DNA of 64,000 bases from Rhodospirillaceae bacterium LM-1 (GCA_902725215.1 CACUVI010000012.1:380501-444500); one strand, 5' to 3'; positions 45,742-55,417 are shown, counted from the first letter of the stretch. Notes: generated by a model not told the origin, from the letters alone. Made by a program: numbers and translations.

Positions 45742-46304
45742 GCGTGTCCTTGCGCAAGGCGGCCTGGAGTTTGGCTTTACTCCCTCTGGGCTGGCTGGGC
45801 GTCAAGGCTTGGTGGTTCGGCCTGGGAGCCAATCCTATCGAAGCCATCATTCGCTTTCAGGGCGACTGGGCCTTGCGCTTTCTGCTGCTGACCTTGTGCG
45901 TAACCCCCCTGTTGCGCTGGTATCCAACCCTGGCTCCGGCTAGGCGCACGCTGGGTTTGCTGTGCTTCTTTTTCGCGCTGTCGCACCTTTTGCTTTATCT
46001 GGGGCTGGAACAGTCGTTCGACTGGGGCGAATTGTGGAAGGACATCGTCAAGCGGCGCTATATTACGGTCGGCATGCTGGCCTTCCTGTTGCTGATCCCG
46101 CTGGCCGTCACCTCGACCAATCGCTGGGTAAAGCGCCTGGGGTTCCTGGCCTGGAAGCGTCTGCACCGGCTGGTCTGGCCCATCGCCTTCCTGGCTTGCC
46201 TGCATTTCGCCATGATGATCAAATTCTACGCTTACGCGGAACCGCTGCTCTATACGGGCTTCTTTCTGGTTCTATTGGGGCTGCGCTTTCACAGAAAAGC
46301 CTAG
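45738..46304 (+). CDS. msrQ: Heme-binding membrane subunit MsrQ
   Basis: 188 residues, six hydrophobic helices of the ferric-reductase-like fold; passes electrons from the quinone pool to MsrP. Conserved His in [30 protein letters not shown] start 45738 overlaps the msrP stop and has GAGGAAA 8 bases upstream; GTG 45744 is an alternative. Confidence 0.94.
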   Translation: MSVSLRKAAWSLALLPLGWLGVKAWWFGLGANPIEAIIRFQGDWALRFLLLTLCVTPLLRWYPTLAPARRTLGLLCFFFALSHLLLYLGLEQSFDWGELWKDIVKRRYITVGMLAFLLLIPLAVTSTNRWVKRLGFLAWKRLHRLVWPIAFLACLHFAMMIKFYAYAEPLLYTGFFLVLLGLRFHRKA

Positions 46305-46357
46305 CCTTCTTCCCCCGCTGGCATGGATAATGCCCGCCGTTTCGGAAATTGGGACTC

Positions 46358-47674
46358 ATGCGCGCCGCCATTCATGCCTTGCTCGTCGCCCTTGCGCTGT
46401 CGGCTTGCGTCGTAAGCGAGGAGACGGCTGTCCCTCCTGGCGAAGCGCCCAAGCCAGTGGCGGCAACTCCCTTTCCCGCCCTGGAAGCCGAAGCCGTGCT
46501 GTCGAAGGGATTCCAAGCGATTCGGGAATTTTCGCTAGAAGAGATCGACGTCGCGTCCTTTGCGCTTGAAGGGGCCAAGGGGCTGGGATCGATCGACCCC
46601 AATCTGGTGGCGGCCAGCGCAACGGGCAAGTTTCAGCTTCTCTTAGGCGACGAGAAGGTTTTTTCGGCGTCGCTGCCCCCCAGCGGCGATCCTAGGGGCT
46701 GGGCGCGCCTGATCATCGAGGGGTTGATGGCGGCTAGGTCCCGTTCCACATCCTTAAGCGAGGCTGGGCCGGAGGATGTATATCAGGCGGTGTTTGATGC
46801 GGCGCTGGCCCGCTTCGATCTACATTCACGCTATGCAGGGTCCGAGGAAACCAAACGCCTGAAGGCTAGGCGCGACGGGCAGACCGAGGATGGGGCCAGA
46901 CTGCCTCCCACCGTGGGGATGAGCCTTGGCGACCAGATCGCCCATATCCAGATCGTGGGGTTCAATCAGCAGACGGCGGCCAGCCTGGAAGCCAAGCTGC
47001 GCGAAGCCATGAACCTGTATGATCGCCAGTTGAAGGGGGTCATTCTCGACCTTCGCGGCAATCCGGGCGGCTTGTTGGAGCAAGCGGTCAGGTCCGCCGA
47101 TCTGTTCCTGGGGGCGGGGCGAATCGTCGCCGCCAGGGGCCGCCATCCCGTCTCCAGCGTCAATCACGAGGCCATCGAGGGCGAACTTGTCTCGGGCGTG
47201 CCCATGGTGGTGCTGGTCGATGGGCGCACCGCATCGGGGGGCGAGGTGCTGGCCGCCGCCCTTCAAGACCGGGGGCGGGCCGTCATCGTGGGCAGCACAA
47301 CCTTCGGCAAAGGGCTGGTGCAGACCGTGATCGAATTGCCCAACGGGGCCGAGATCGACCTGTCCTGGTCCAGGCTGCATGCGCCGTCCGGCTATGCGCT
47401 TCAAGGCCTGGGCGTGTTGCCCAATGTATGCACATCGTTGACGGGAAAGGATAAATCCATGTCCGGCGCCAGCGAGGTTCTGGCGGCCGAATTTGCCCAA
47501 TGGCGCACCGTGGGGATCGGCAATTCGCAAGCCCGCGCCCGCCTGCGCACCCTTTGCCCCCCCGAATCGCAAGATGGGCGGGCCGAGGCGGTCGCCCTTG
47601 GCCTGCTGTCCGACCGATCCTTGTACGCCAAGGCTTTAGCCCCCACCGGCGCCTATCTTGGGGTTAAGCCTTGA
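46358..47674 (+). CDS. S41-family peptidase lipoprotein (CtpA-like)
   Basis: 438 residues. Lipoprotein signal MRAAIHALLVALALSAC. Catalytic Ser in GRTASGGEVLAAA and Lys in TTFGKGLVQT form the S41 Ser-Lys dyad; VILDLRGNPGGLL is the family's core motif. The region where a PDZ domain should lie (about 100-200) has no clear GLGF-type loop. Probably processes envelope proteins. ATG 46358 preferred over the TTG at 46349. Confidence 0.88.
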   Translation: MRAAIHALLVALALSACVVSEETAVPPGEAPKPVAATPFPALEAEAVLSKGFQAIREFSLEEIDVASFALEGAKGLGSIDPNLVAASATGKFQLLLGDEKVFSASLPPSGDPRGWARLIIEGLMAARSRSTSLSEAGPEDVYQAVFDAALARFDLHSRYAGSEETKRLKARRDGQTEDGARLPPTVGMSLGDQIAHIQIVGFNQQTAASLEAKLREAMNLYDRQLKGVILDLRGNPGGLLEQAVRSADLFLGAGRIVAARGRHPVSSVNHEAIEGELVSGVPMVVLVDGRTASGGEVLAAALQDRGRAVIVGSTTFGKGLVQTVIELPNGAEIDLSWSRLHAPSGYALQGLGVLPNVCTSLTGKDKSMSGASEVLAAEFAQWRTVGIGNSQARARLRTLCPPESQDGRAEAVALGLLSDRSLYAKALAPTGAYLGVKP

Positions 47675-47698
47675 CATTTCCCGGCATATGCGTATTTT
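47671..47698 (+). promoter_or_regulatory. Sigma-70-type promoter of rpmG
   Basis: TTGACA (47671-47676), 16-base spacer, TATTTT (47693-47698), 33 bases before the rpmG ATG. The -35 overlaps the stop codon of the S41 peptidase gene. Confidence 0.7.
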
Positions 47699-47731
47699 CG
47701 CGCGCCTGACGTTCATCCGGAGTTCTTCACC

Positions 47732-47899
47732 ATGGCCAAGCCCTCTACCGTGCTTATCAAGCTGGTCAGCACCGCTGATACCGGTTTCTTCTACGTGACC
47801 AAGAAGAATCCGCGCAAGACCACGGAAAAGATGGAATTCCGCAAATATGATCCGGTGGTGCGCAAGCACGTCGCCTTCAAGGAATCCAAGATCAAGTAA
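47732..47899 (+). CDS. rpmG: 50S ribosomal protein bL33
   Basis: 55 residues: starts [20 protein letters not shown], continues [20 protein letters not shown] and ends [11 protein letters not shown], the typical Cys-free L33 of alphaproteobacteria. Own promoter and terminator make it a single-gene unit. Confidence 0.97.
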   Translation: MAKPSTVLIKLVSTADTGFFYVTKKNPRKTTEKMEFRKYDPVVRKHVAFKESKIK

Positions 47900-47923
47900 C
47901 CGGTTTCTTGCCGGTTCCAGTCT

Positions 47924-47956
47924 ACGAGCGCCCGTGATTCGTTCGCGGGCGCTCGT
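47924..47956 (+). terminator. Terminator of rpmG
   Basis: 11-bp perfect stem ACGAGCGCCCG / CGGGCGCTCGT, 11-base loop, then TGCGTTTT; 24 bases after the stop. Confidence 0.8.
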
Positions 47957-47991
47957 TGCGTTTTCAGGGGCTTGGCCCCATACTCCCCCCC

Positions 47992-48771
47992 ATGCCTAAA
48001 TCCGGCCCTTTTCAACGATTTGCCTTTGCCGCCGCCGATACCGACGTGGCGCAATCGGCGCGCCAAAGGCTGGCCGAACGCTATGGCGACGCGCCCTTGA
48101 GCGAGGCGCAGGTCATCGTGGCCCTGGGCGGCGACGGCTTCATGCTGGAAACCCTGCACCGGCATCTGCCGCTGGGTCTTCCCATCTATGGCATGAATTG
48201 CGGCAGCGTCGGCTTTCTGATGAACGCCTTTCACGAAGATGGGCTGGCCGAACGTCTGGCCTCGGTGGAAGAGGTGATGTTGCACCCCTTGCAGATGACC
48301 GCCCAGACCATGAGCGGCGAAGTGCACGAGTTTCTCGCCATCAACGAGGTGTCCTTGCTGCGAGAAACCCGCCAAGCGGCGAAAATTCGCATTCTGGTCG
48401 ATGGCGTCGAGCGCATGGGCGAGTTGATTTGCGACGGCATTCTGGTTTCGACGCCAGCGGGCAGCACCGCCTACAATCTGTCGGCGCATGGACCGATCAT
48501 TCCCATGGGCACGCAATTGCTGGCTTTGACGCCGATCAGCGCCTTTCGCCCCCGGCGCTGGCGAGGCGCGCTTTTGCGCCATACCGCCGTGGTCAGCTTC
48601 GAGATTCTTGAAGGAGCGAAGCGCCCGGTCAGCGCGGTGGCCGACTCGACCGAGGTGCGCGGCGTGTCGCGCGTCGATGTGCGCGAACGCGCCGATATCC
48701 GCCTGCGCGTGCTGTTCGATCCCGAACATGATCTGGACGAGCGGATTCTGACCGAACAATTTGTTTCTTAA
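47992..48771 (+). CDS. nadK: NAD kinase
   Basis: 259 residues. Phosphorylates NAD to NADP. Motifs: ALGGDGFML near residue 40, [21 protein letters not shown] and [25 protein letters not shown] 47992 preferred over an in-frame start at 47956 inside the rpmG terminator. No strong Shine-Dalgarno. Confidence 0.95.
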   Translation: MPKSGPFQRFAFAAADTDVAQSARQRLAERYGDAPLSEAQVIVALGGDGFMLETLHRHLPLGLPIYGMNCGSVGFLMNAFHEDGLAERLASVEEVMLHPLQMTAQTMSGEVHEFLAINEVSLLRETRQAAKIRILVDGVERMGELICDGILVSTPAGSTAYNLSAHGPIIPMGTQLLALTPISAFRPRRWRGALLRHTAVVSFEILEGAKRPVSAVADSTEVRGVSRVDVRERADIRLRVLFDPEHDLDERILTEQFVS

Positions 48772-48837
48772 TGTATGCGCTCAGGCGCCGCGCGCGCACC
48801 TCCGGCGCGCTTGGCTTTCGCCGGGGTGGAACCCGGC

Positions 48838-48862
48838 ACGCCGCCCTTGGCGGCGTAATTTT
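48838..48862 (+). terminator. Hairpin after nadK
   Basis: ACGCCGCC-CTT-GGCGGCGT followed by AATTTT. A second hairpin (GCCGGG / CCCGGC) lies just upstream at about 48820-48837. Likely terminator between nadK and the next gene, whose ATG is 16 bases on. Confidence 0.6.
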
Positions 48863-48877
48863 GCGGGACCCAAGTAA

Positions 48878-49912
48878 ATGAAACCTCTACACACCCTTGC
48901 CATCGCCGCCCTGGGCGGCGCGCTTTTTCATCTGATCCATTTTCCGCTGCCCTGGATGCTGGGCGCCATGGCCGCCACCACCTTGGGCGCCTTGCTGAAG
49001 CTGCAACTGGGCGTTCCGCCAAGATTGCGCAACCCCACCATGATCGTGCTGGGCCTGATGCTGGGCAGCGGCTTTACGCCCGACGTGCCTAGCCGTTTGC
49101 TGGAATGGTGGCCGGGCTTGCTGGCGCTGGCGGTCTATTTGGCGGGAGCCATCTGGGCGGGTGCGTTTTGGTATCGGCGCAAGCTGGGTTGCGATGCGCC
49201 CACCGCCTATTACGCCGCCGTGCCGGGCGGGCTGTCGGAGATGGTGGCGCTGGCGATGGCCGAGAAAGGCGACGAGGGGTTGGTTTCCATCCTGCACACG
49301 CTGCGGGTGATGGTGGTGGCGGCCTTGGTGCCCTGGGGCATTCGCCTGTCGCAGGGATTGCCGCTTTCGGGCACGCCTGGGTCTGGATCGATCCTGTCGC
49401 TGTCGCTGGTGGATGCCGGATTTCTGGCCCTGGGGGCGGTGCTGGGCGCGGTGGGGGGAAAGCTGTTGCGCTTGCCCGCCTACCTGCTGGTAGGGCCGAT
49501 GTTGGCCAGCGCCGTCATCAGCATGGCGGGCCTGACTTCCGCCCATCCGCCGGTGGAACTGATCGTCATCGCCCAGGTGGTGCTGGGCGGCGCCGTGGGA
49601 TCGCGCTTGGCCTCGGTGGACAAAGCCGTCGTCATCGCGGCTTTCAAAGCCTCGTTGGTGCTGGTGGCGCCGATGGTTGTCGTAGCGGCGGCCCTGTCTT
49701 GGCTGGTCAGCGAATTGGCGGGCTTCGATCATTTCGCCATGCTGCTGGCCTTGATGCCGGGCGGGCTGGGCGAGATGACGCTGATCGCCCTGGCGCTTGG
49801 CATCGACGTGCCCTTCGTCGCCACCCATCACATGATGCGCATCGCCCTGGTCATGCTGGCAGCGCCGCTGGCGTTTCGATGGATGCGGGGGCGGCAATCC
49901 CGGCTTTCGTAG
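48878..49912 (+). CDS. AbrB-family membrane protein (AmoB-like transporter)
   Basis: 344 residues, about ten hydrophobic helices arranged as two related halves: PLPWMLGAMAATTLGALL with GLMLGSGFTPDV and AVPGGLSEMVALA in the first, LVGPMLASAVISMAGL and LMPGGLGEMTLIALALG in the second. The paired PGGL(S/G)EM motifs mark the AbrB/PF05145 duplication family; substrate unknown. This is not the AbrB DNA-binding protein. Confidence 0.85.
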   Translation: MKPLHTLAIAALGGALFHLIHFPLPWMLGAMAATTLGALLKLQLGVPPRLRNPTMIVLGLMLGSGFTPDVPSRLLEWWPGLLALAVYLAGAIWAGAFWYRRKLGCDAPTAYYAAVPGGLSEMVALAMAEKGDEGLVSILHTLRVMVVAALVPWGIRLSQGLPLSGTPGSGSILSLSLVDAGFLALGAVLGAVGGKLLRLPAYLLVGPMLASAVISMAGLTSAHPPVELIVIAQVVLGGAVGSRLASVDKAVVIAAFKASLVLVAPMVVVAAALSWLVSELAGFDHFAMLLALMPGGLGEMTLIALALGIDVPFVATHHMMRIALVMLAAPLAFRWMRGRQSRLS

Positions 49913-49955
49913 CGGTCAGGGATATGCTAGGATATCCCGATTGATGGAGGTCTTG

Positions 49956-50222
49956 ATGTCGCATGTGACGGTAGGAAAATGGGGCAAGAATCTAGCTGTT
50001 CGCGTTCCCTTCGAGATTGCCAAAGCCACGGGTCTTAGCGATGGCGAACAGGTCGAGATGGAGGTCAGGGACGGCGATATCCTGATCCGAAGGCCAGCCG
50101 CCCATTCGCGGGCGGAGGCCATCAAGGCAGCCGAAGAGATCATTGCCGAAAGGGCAAAGAGCAAGTTTCGCATGAGCCGCGCCGAAATACTTGAAATGCT
50201 GCATGAAGGCCGTAGGAAGTGA
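49956..50222 (+). CDS. AbrB/MazE-type antitoxin of a VapBC module
   Basis: 88 residues from ATG 49956 with GGAGG five bases upstream. N-terminal swapped-hairpin fold (VTVGKWGKNLAVRVPFEIAKATGL..GEQVEMEV) binds DNA; the C-terminal helix (RAEILEMLHEGRR) would block the toxin. Stop overlaps the toxin start. Confidence 0.88.
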   Translation: MSHVTVGKWGKNLAVRVPFEIAKATGLSDGEQVEMEVRDGDILIRRPAAHSRAEAIKAAEEIIAERAKSKFRMSRAEILEMLHEGRRK

Positions 50223-50629
50223 GCCTTGTTCTCGATGCATCAATGGCGTTGGCTTGGCTTCTTGACGATGAAAATAGTGACGCCAGTCAATCCGTCCTGC
50301 GCCTTGTTGCCGTCGAGGGCGCGGTTGTCCCCGCGCTTTGGCGCTTGGAGGTCGCTAACGTTCTCCAGCAGTCCGTTCGGCGCAAGCGTTGTGACCAAGC
50401 GCTTGTTGAGCGCGGTATCCTTCGTCTTGAAAAACTGCAGATATTAGTAGACCCGGAAACCGACGAACATGCCTGGGGCGAGACGAGACGCTTGGCGATC
50501 AAGCATGGCTTGACCGTTTACGATGCCGCTTATCTTGAGCTGGCGATCCGGCGTGGTCTGCCGTTGGCTTCCTGCGACGGAGAGCTGATCGCTGCCGCTA
50601 AGAAAGTTGGCGTCGGGGTGGTGGGCTAA
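50219..50629 (+). CDS. PIN-domain toxin (VapC type)
   Basis: 136 residues, GTG start overlapping the antitoxin stop. PIN nuclease acidic residues visible in LVLDASMALAW, LEVANVL, TVYDAAYLELA and LASCDGEL. Predicted RNase. Its last 32 bases overlap the end of the convergent helicase gene. Confidence 0.9.
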   Translation: MSLVLDASMALAWLLDDENSDASQSVLRLVAVEGAVVPALWRLEVANVLQQSVRRKRCDQALVERGILRLEKLQILVDPETDEHAWGETRRLAIKHGLTVYDAAYLELAIRRGLPLASCDGELIAAAKKVGVGVVG

Positions 50630-53354
50630 GCAAAAACTCCCTAATCTCCGCCACCGTTTCGGCCAAGCCGACGCGCCTGGGGATCACCCCATCGGGGAAG
50701 GCGCCGAACAGGCGCGACGGCATCATGGGATCAAGCAGCACGAAGACGCCGTGATCGGTCTCCTTGCGGATCAAGCGCCCGAAGGCCTGCTTCAATTTGA
50801 ACCTAGTCAGCATGTCGTCGTACTGCTTGCCGCCAAAGGCCTTGCGGCGCGCCCGATGCACGATGTCGGGCCGGGGCCAGGGCACGCGATCGAAAACCAG
50901 CAGACGCAGCGCTCGGCCCGGCACGTCCACGCCGTCGCGCATGGCGTCGGTGCCCAACAGGCAGGCGTCTTCCTCGGCGCGGAACAGATCGACCAGGGTG
51001 GCGTTGTCCAACCCATCGACATGCTGCGCCAGCAAGGGCAGGCCAGCTTCATCGAGCGGCTTGGCGATGCGCCCATGCACGCCCTTCAATCTGGTGATCG
51101 CGGTGAACAAGCCCAGCGCTCCGCCCCCTGCGGCGATGAACAATTCGCGATAAGCGGCGGCCACCTGATCCAGATCGTCCTTGCGCACGTCGGTCACGAT
51201 GAAGACGCGGGCTTGGTCGGCGTAATTGTAGGGCGAGGGATGGGCGGCGCGCAGGGCGGGCAGGGGCAGATGAAGCGTGCCGGTGCGTTGCTCGGCCGAT
51301 TGCCAGTCGGTTTGGGCCTCGCCCGTGGAATCGGTCAACGTCGCCGACGTGATCAGCACGCCATGGGCGGGCATCATCACCTGTTCGGCAAAGGGTTTGG
51401 TGGGATCGATGAAAGCGCGGTTCAGGCCCACATCGATCTCGCGCCCATCTATTTGCTCGATGGTCATCCAATCGACCGACAAGTCGCCGCCGCCCGCTTC
51501 AATCTCGGCCAGCATGCGCCCCCAGGCGTGAAGCGGCACCAAGGCGCGTCGCTCGATCGAACGGATCAAGCTGTCGATGCGTTGGCGGCTGTTGCTGTCA
51601 AGGTCCTTGGCTTCGTCGCTGAGTTTCTTGGCGAAAATCTTGACCAGTTGCGCCAGGGGCCTTGCCATGCGCTCCAGCGCCACCGCCAAAGTGGCCGCCG
51701 CCTGGGCCAGCCCTTCGTTCAAGGGCAGGGTGTCGCATTCCAGCGTATAGCTGTGCTGGTCGGCGCGGGCCAGCACCTGGCCGCGCACGAGATCGAGGAA
51801 ACGTTCGGCGGCGCCGTAGGGCGCTCGGTCCTTCAACCGCTTGGCCCAGCCATAGCCCGGCAGATGCTGGGCCGCCTGCAAGGCGGCTTGCAAGGCGTCG
51901 ATGGCTTCCTGGCTGTTCTCGGCCAAATCCTCGACCCGCTTCTTCAGGCCCCTGGCGCGCGAGCGCGCCCCATCCTCGGCGCCCAGCAGCCAGCGGCGCA
52001 GCTCGTAGGTTTCCAGGCCCGACAGATGCGCCGAAAAAGCGCCGTCGGCGGCGTCGAACAGATGATGCCCTTCGTCGAAGATCAGGCGCTGCACCAAGCC
52101 GTCGTCGCCGATATTGCCAAGCGACGATTGCACCATCACCAGCGCATGGTTGGCGATGACGATGCGCGCCCGCCTGGCCTTGCGGATCGAGCGTTCCACG
52201 AAACAGCGCGTGATGTGCGAGCATGAGGAAAAGATGCATTCGCCGCGCCGGTCGGCCAAGCCCAGCGTGCGCGAACGCCCCACCAGATCGGCCAGCCAGC
52301 CTGGAAAATCGCCGCCCACCAGATCGCCGTCTCTGGTCGCCAGCACCCATCTGGCCATCAGGCCAAGGGCGATGGCGTCGTCGGGATGGGCGGGCAGGCC
52401 CATCACCGCCTCTTCCAGATTAAGCAGGCACAGATAATTCTCGCGGCCCTTGCGCACCACGACGCGCCTAGCTTTTTCGTCGGCGTCGGGATACAGGCGA
52501 TCCAACTCGCCGTCGATCTGACGCTGCAAATGGCGGGTGAAGGTGCTGATCCAGACCGCGCCCTCGTTGATCTCGGCCCAGACGCTGGCGGGCGCCACAT
52601 AGCCCAGCGTCTTGCCGGTGCCGGTGCCCGCCTCGGCCAGCACGGCGTTGGGGGCGTCTTGCATCTTGCGGGGCTGAAAGGCCAGGGCCGCCGCCGAGGC
52701 GTAATCGGCCTGCTGGGGGCGATCCTCGGCCCCCTGTCCCAGCAACTGGGCCAGACGTTTCCTGGCCGCTTCGGCATCGACCGGCATCGATCCCGGCGGC
52801 GGCGGCGGCGCATGTTCGCTCCACTCGCCCAAGCGCTCCCACACTTTCAATCCGGCCAGCGTGTTGGCGCGGTGCGGCAAATCGCCTTCGTGTCCCAGAG
52901 CGGCCAGCACCGATGGTCCCCAGGGCCAGCCGCCTTTGGTCATCGCCACCGCGCAGCCCAGCGCCACGGCATGCGCGCGCGGGCTTAGCTGGCGCAGTTC
53001 GGACAAAAGGCGGGTGGCGATTTCGGGCAAGGCAAGGGCCGCATCCAGCCTGTCCTTGGGTTTGGACAGTCCCAGCGCCAGACACAGGCCCTCTGGGCTG
53101 GGCAGGCAGGACGTGGCCGGACGGACGAAGGCAAACAGTTCCAGCAGGTCATGCGCCGTGAAGGCGTCGATCTTCAGGCGCGCCGCCATGTTCAGGCGAT
53201 GCACCACCATGGGCTTCATGCTTTTGGCGATGCGCCCGGCCTGCGGAACATCCAGCGTTTCCAGCGTGCCGTCGGGAAAGGCGGCCGCCACGGTGCCCAG
53301 GCCCGCCACCAGGGCGGGTACTTCGGGCAGCAACAGGGGAGGGGCTATGGTCAT
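50598..53354 (-). CDS. DinG/XPD-family ATP-dependent DNA helicase
   Basis: 918 residues. Walker A AEAGTGTGKTLGYV at about 240, DEAH-type box IFDEGHHLFDAAD, likely iron-sulfur Cys residues in CIFSSCSHITRCF, C-terminal helicase motifs FGRLIRKETDHGVFVLLDP. Superfamily 2 helicase unwinding DNA with 5'-3' polarity in known members. Start overlaps the rsmD stop (ATGA). Confidence 0.9.
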   Translation of the reverse strand: MTIAPPLLLPEVPALVAGLGTVAAAFPDGTLETLDVPQAGRIAKSMKPMVVHRLNMAARLKIDAFTAHDLLELFAFVRPATSCLPSPEGLCLALGLSKPKDRLDAALALPEIATRLLSELRQLSPRAHAVALGCAVAMTKGGWPWGPSVLAALGHEGDLPHRANTLAGLKVWERLGEWSEHAPPPPPGSMPVDAEAARKRLAQLLGQGAEDRPQQADYASAAALAFQPRKMQDAPNAVLAEAGTGTGKTLGYVAPASVWAEINEGAVWISTFTRHLQRQIDGELDRLYPDADEKARRVVVRKGRENYLCLLNLEEAVMGLPAHPDDAIALGLMARWVLATRDGDLVGGDFPGWLADLVGRSRTLGLADRRGECIFSSCSHITRCFVERSIRKARRARIVIANHALVMVQSSLGNIGDDGLVQRLIFDEGHHLFDAADGAFSAHLSGLETYELRRWLLGAEDGARSRARGLKKRVEDLAENSQEAIDALQAALQAAQHLPGYGWAKRLKDRAPYGAAERFLDLVRGQVLARADQHSYTLECDTLPLNEGLAQAAATLAVALERMARPLAQLVKIFAKKLSDEAKDLDSNSRQRIDSLIRSIERRALVPLHAWGRMLAEIEAGGGDLSVDWMTIEQIDGREIDVGLNRAFIDPTKPFAEQVMMPAHGVLITSATLTDSTGEAQTDWQSAEQRTGTLHLPLPALRAAHPSPYNYADQARVFIVTDVRKDDLDQVAAAYRELFIAAGGGALGLFTAITRLKGVHGRIAKPLDEAGLPLLAQHVDGLDNATLVDLFRAEEDACLLGTDAMRDGVDVPGRALRLLVFDRVPWPRPDIVHRARRKAFGGKQYDDMLTRFKLKQAFGRLIRKETDHGVFVLLDPMMPSRLFGAFPDGVIPRRVGLAETVAEIREFLLSPPPRRQLS

Positions 53355-53917
53355 GAAGCCTGGGCGCTGCCCAGAAAAATGAATCTGGCCGCACTGCCCG
53401 CCGCCCGCTCGTGGCGGATCATGAAGCCTTCCGGCGGCTGGAATTCTTCTTTCGCCCCCACTTCGGCCACCACCAGCGATCCAGGTTTCAGCCAGCCCTG
53501 CTTGGACAGCGAGGCAAGGGCAAGGGGAATCAATCCTTCGCCATAAGGCGGGTCGAGCAGGGCGATATCGACCGGCATCTGGGCGGCGGGTGCTCGGGTG
53601 GCGTCGCAGCTAAGGACGCGCACGCGCTCTTCCACCTTCATGCGCTTGGCGTTGTTCTCGATGGTCTTGGCCGCCCCGCGCCAGTTTTCCATGAAGGTGA
53701 CGAAGGCAGCCCCACGCGACAGCGCCTCGAAGCCCAGCGTTCCGGCACCCGCGAAAGCGTCCAATATCCTCGCACCTTCCAGCGCCGGCATTTCGAAATT
53801 GCCGTGAGCCAGAACGTTGAACAGGGTTTCGCGCGCCCGGTCGGCGGTGGGCCGGGTCAGGCGTCCCGTGGGGGCCAGCAGCAAGCGGCCCTTCAGCTCA
53901 CCTGCGATGATGCGCAA
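53351..53917 (-). CDS. rsmD: 16S rRNA (guanine(966)-N(2))-methyltransferase
   Basis: 188 residues from a TTG at 53917 (KLRIIAGELKGR in the open frame), with GGAAGG just upstream; the longer frame to 53995 reads through rluB. SAM-binding LDAFAGAGTLGFEALSRGA and catalytic LLDPPYGEG are seen. Lies between rluB and the helicase gene, overlapping both. Confidence 0.92.
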   Translation of the reverse strand: MRIIAGELKGRLLLAPTGRLTRPTADRARETLFNVLAHGNFEMPALEGARILDAFAGAGTLGFEALSRGAAFVTFMENWRGAAKTIENNAKRMKVEERVRVLSCDATRAPAAQMPVDIALLDPPYGEGLIPLALASLSKQGWLKPGSLVVAEVGAKEEFQPPEGFMIRHERAAGSAARFIFLGSAQAS

Positions 53918-54650
53918 CTTTGCCTTCCTTGCCGGGCAGACCGGCCTGTTCGCGCAGCACCTTGCCCGAAACCTCTTCCACTTCGCCGCGTTCAAGCTGG
54001 CCCAGTTGGAAGGGGCCGTAAGCGGTGCGGATCAGGCGCGTGGTTTCCATGCCCAGGCTGGCCATCACCTTGCGGATTTCGCGGTTCTTGCCTTCCTTGA
54101 TGGATACGATCAGCCAGGCGTTGGCGCCTTGCGACCGTTCGATGCTGGCTTTGATCGGGCCATAGGAAACGCCGTCCACCGTGACGCCCCGTTCCAGCGA
54201 CGTCAAAGCCTCGGGCGTCGGGATGGGATGCACCCGCACCCGGTAGCGGCGCGTCCAGCCGGTGCTGGGCAGTTCCATCTTGCGGGCCAGATCGCCGTCG
54301 TTGGTCAGCAGCAGCAAGCCTTCGCTGGTCAGGTCGAGGCGTCCCACCGAAATCAGTCGCGGCAGGTTGGGCGGCAGATTGTCGAAAACGGTGGGCCGCC
54401 CTTCGGGGTCCTTGTGGGTGGTGACGAGGCCTGGCGGCTTGTGATAGCGCCACAGCCTGGGCGGTTCCGGCGTCCTTAGGGGTTTGCCGTTCACGACGAT
54501 GGCGTCGGCCTCGGTGACGTTGAGGGCGGGCGAGGAAATCACATGGCCGTTGACCGAAACGCGGCCCTCGGCGATCCAGCTTTCGGCCTCGCGGCGCGAG
54601 CAAAGCCCCGCCCTGGCCATGCGTTTGGCGATGCGTTCTCCGTCAGCCAC
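53898..54650 (-). CDS. rluB: Ribosomal large-subunit pseudouridine synthase B
   Basis: 250 residues from GTG 54650, preceded by GAGG; upstream frame overlaps the next gene. N-terminal S4 domain (RIAKRMARAGLCSRREAESWI), then the RsuA-type catalytic core with SVGRLDLTSEGLLLLTNDG holding the catalytic Asp and GKNREIRKVMASLG. Gene order with rsmD and tadA is common in alphaproteobacteria. Confidence 0.94.
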   Translation of the reverse strand: MADGERIAKRMARAGLCSRREAESWIAEGRVSVNGHVISSPALNVTEADAIVVNGKPLRTPEPPRLWRYHKPPGLVTTHKDPEGRPTVFDNLPPNLPRLISVGRLDLTSEGLLLLTNDGDLARKMELPSTGWTRRYRVRVHPIPTPEALTSLERGVTVDGVSYGPIKASIERSQGANAWLIVSIKEGKNREIRKVMASLGMETTRLIRTAYGPFQLGQLERGEVEEVSGKVLREQAGLPGKEGKVAHHRR

Positions 54651-55359
54651 GGCAAGCCTCGATAAAAGCGTTGAAAAGAGATGTGTCGGCGGGACTGATC
54701 GCATATTCGGGATGCCATTGCACGCCGATCACGAAAGGTTTTCCGGGGTATTCGAACCCTTCGATCACGCCGTCGTCGGCCAGGGCGTTGGCCACCAACC
54801 CTTCGCCCAGCTTCTTGACCGCCTGATGATGGGCGCTGTTGACCGGAATGCGGTTGGCCTTGCAGATGGCGGCCAGATGCGTGCCTTGCGCGATCATCAC
54901 GTCATGCCCCGGTTCGGTCCTGGGATTGGGTTGCTCATGCGCCAGCGCGCCCGCCACTTCATCGGGAATGTGCTGGATCAGCGTGCCGCCCAGGGCGACG
55001 TTCAAAAGCTGCTGGCCGCCGCAGATGCCCAGCACCGGCAGGCCGCGCGCGAGCGCGCCCTGCACGATGGCCAGTTCGAACTGGGTGCGCTTGGTCTTCA
55101 GTTTCACCGTGGCGTGGCGGGTGGCGTCGCCGAACAGGGCGGGATCGACGTCGAAGGCGCCGCCGGTCACCACCAGACCCTTGATGGCGTCAAGATAAGT
55201 GGCGGCAAGGTCGGGTTCATGCGGCAAGGCCAAAGGTGCGCCGCCCGCCCTCGCGACCGCTTCGCAGTAATTCTGGCGCAGCGCGTACCAGGGCATTTTG
55301 GAATAGCCGCCAGGTTCTTCGCTATCAAGCGTGATGCCGATCAGGGGGGGATTGCTCAT
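54643..55359 (-). CDS. Class I glutamine-amidotransferase-like hydrolase (peptidase C26, PuuD-like)
   Basis: 238 residues from ATG 55359 (MSNPPLIGITLD). Nucleophile Cys in LGICGGQQLLNV, His in GVQWHPEY; VVTGGAFDVDP and NSAHHQAVKK fit gamma-glutamyl-GABA hydrolases. No polyamine genes nearby, so the substrate is open. Its stop overlaps the rluB GTG. Confidence 0.9.
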   Translation of the reverse strand: MSNPPLIGITLDSEEPGGYSKMPWYALRQNYCEAVARAGGAPLALPHEPDLAATYLDAIKGLVVTGGAFDVDPALFGDATRHATVKLKTKRTQFELAIVQGALARGLPVLGICGGQQLLNVALGGTLIQHIPDEVAGALAHEQPNPRTEPGHDVMIAQGTHLAAICKANRIPVNSAHHQAVKKLGEGLVANALADDGVIEGFEYPGKPFVIGVQWHPEYAISPADTSLFNAFIEACRG

Positions 55360-55417
55360 GACCGGAACATAATGGGTACGGCTTGACCTGTCCAGCCTGT
55401 CCGGGCAAGGTCGAAAG

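Noticed and set aside
48781-48862. Riboswitch upstream of the AbrB-family gene
   Set aside because: The region folds into simple hairpins and shows no conserved riboswitch core; better read as nadK terminators.
50607-52226. 539-codon plus-strand frame antisense to the helicase gene
   Set aside because: Helicase motifs are clear on the minus strand; this frame is His/Gln/Gly-rich shadow.
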